From positions 1-5,793 of the forward strand of contig CAMXWI010000066.1 of the NCBI GenBank assembly GCA_947252915.1: a stretch of DNA of 5,793 nucleotides, in the 5' to 3' direction. Position 1 is the first letter of the stretch, and every line of letters begins with the position of its first letter. Shown here one piece after another: positions 5,674 to 5,793 of this stretch. A program made the position numbers and the translations under genes. A model generated the notes under the pieces. That model worked only from the letters and a program-made list of their open reading frames with translations, did not search any database and was not told where the DNA came from. This DNA is from an uncultured Lactobacillus sp. GTDB taxonomy: Bacteria > Bacillota > Bacilli > Lactobacillales > Lactobacillaceae.

Positions 5674-5742
5674 CTAGGAGATGGAGTTCCAGAACCAGTA
5701 GCTAAACGCATTATTCAATTGAGAATAATTTAATGCAGTCAT
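5674..5742 (-). CDS. 22-residue leader peptide rich in aromatic residues
   Basis: The short frame starts at ATG 5742-5740 and ends at TAG 5676-5674. It is preceded by GAGGT (5754-5750) at 8 bases, a good ribosome binding site. The peptide begins MTALNYSQLNNA and then runs FSYWFW (residues 13-18) before NSIS. Six of 22 residues are aromatic, five of them in that six-residue run, and both Trp codons sit in the run. This is the layout of the trp and phe leader peptides of enteric bacteria: regulatory codons close to the stop and inside the first arm of the attenuator. Its role would be to let the ribosome sense charged tRNA for Phe, Tyr and Trp, with the peptide itself having no function. It is complete and unlike any protein I recognise. 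Confidence 0.8.
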   Translation of the reverse strand: MTALNYSQLNNAFSYWFWNSIS

Positions 5743-5773
5743 TTGTGTTACCTCATTTAATTTGATTAAGTAC

Positions 5774-5779
5774 ATTCTA
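5774..5779 (-). promoter_or_regulatory. Candidate -10 element of the aminotransferase operon
   Basis: TAGAAT matches TATAAT at five of six bases and would start transcription near 5767, about 13 bases before the leader-peptide ribosome binding site. A -35 at 17 bases spacing would lie just beyond the window edge, so the promoter cannot be completed here. Confidence 0.45.
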
Positions 5780-5793
5780 ATTGAAATCTAATG

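Larger units (their letters stand above)
5544..5754 (-). promoter_or_regulatory. Transcription attenuator of the aminotransferase operon
   Basis: Reading on the minus strand, the leader contains six segments that pair in mutually exclusive ways. Segment 1 (5700-5689, the Tyr-Trp-Phe-Trp codons) pairs with 2 (5677-5666) over 12 positions including four G-U. Segment 2 (5679-5672) pairs with 3 (5650-5643). Segment 3 (5653-5642) pairs with 4 (5635-5625). Segment 4 (5637-5626) pairs with 5 (5583-5572). Segment 5 (5580-5568) pairs with 6 (5562-5550) to form the terminator. A ribosome stalled on segment 1 frees 2, giving 2:3 and then 4:5, which blocks the terminator. No stall gives 3:4 and termination. 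No T-box consensus is present. The pairings were found by eye; energies were not calculated. Confidence 0.78.

Noticed and set aside
5544..5760. T-box or lysine riboswitch in the leader of the aminotransferase operon
   Set aside because: A terminator before an amino-acid gene in a Firmicute suggests a T-box first, but the conserved TGGNACCGCG stretch and a specifier stem are absent, and no lysine-box core is seen. The aromatic leader peptide explains the layout better.

Overview
The window looks like the chromosome of a heterofermentative lactic acid bacterium, most likely Limosilactobacillus (the L. reuteri group or a close relative). The reasons are moderate GC, strong AGGAGG-type ribosome binding sites, frequent CGG arginine codons, an RlmH close to the lactobacillar form, and a 1,3-propanediol-dehydrogenase-like enzyme directly downstream of rlmH. 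The DnaA boxes, a near-consensus parS site and rlmH suggest an origin-proximal location. The genus call rests on recalled family resemblance; no search was run.

Layout. Positions 1-36 may hold the last codons of an upstream gene. Positions 45-336 carry a dense DnaA-box cluster with six exact TTATCCACA boxes. rlmH (23S rRNA methyltransferase) follows on the + strand, probably from a TTG start at 404. A promoter overlapped by a Rex-type redox operator then drives an iron-type alcohol dehydrogenase of the DhaT kind (1035-2207). An 18-bp perfect hairpin at 2227-2266 can terminate transcription from both sides. It runs into a 16-bp palindrome that differs from the ParB site parS at one base.

The right half is a minus-strand operon read from the right edge. 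Its order is a regulatory leader, a class I/II aminotransferase (4341-5522), a D-2-hydroxyacid dehydrogenase (3332-4327) and an orphan PTS-IIC-type membrane protein (2280-3311). The genes are 13 and 20 bases apart, each with its own ribosome binding site.

The most interesting element is the operon leader (about 5544-5767). It encodes a 22-residue peptide with the run FSYWFW and its own ribosome binding site. It is followed by a chain of mutually exclusive pairings that ends in an intrinsic terminator just before the aminotransferase. The pairing logic predicts ribosome-mediated attenuation: stalling at Tyr/Trp/Phe codons gives antitermination, and free translation gives termination. With an aminotransferase and a 2-hydroxyacid dehydrogenase downstream, the operon probably interconverts aromatic amino acids, aromatic 2-oxo acids and D-aryl-lactates such as phenyllactate. 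The third gene may move one of these compounds, but that is speculation.
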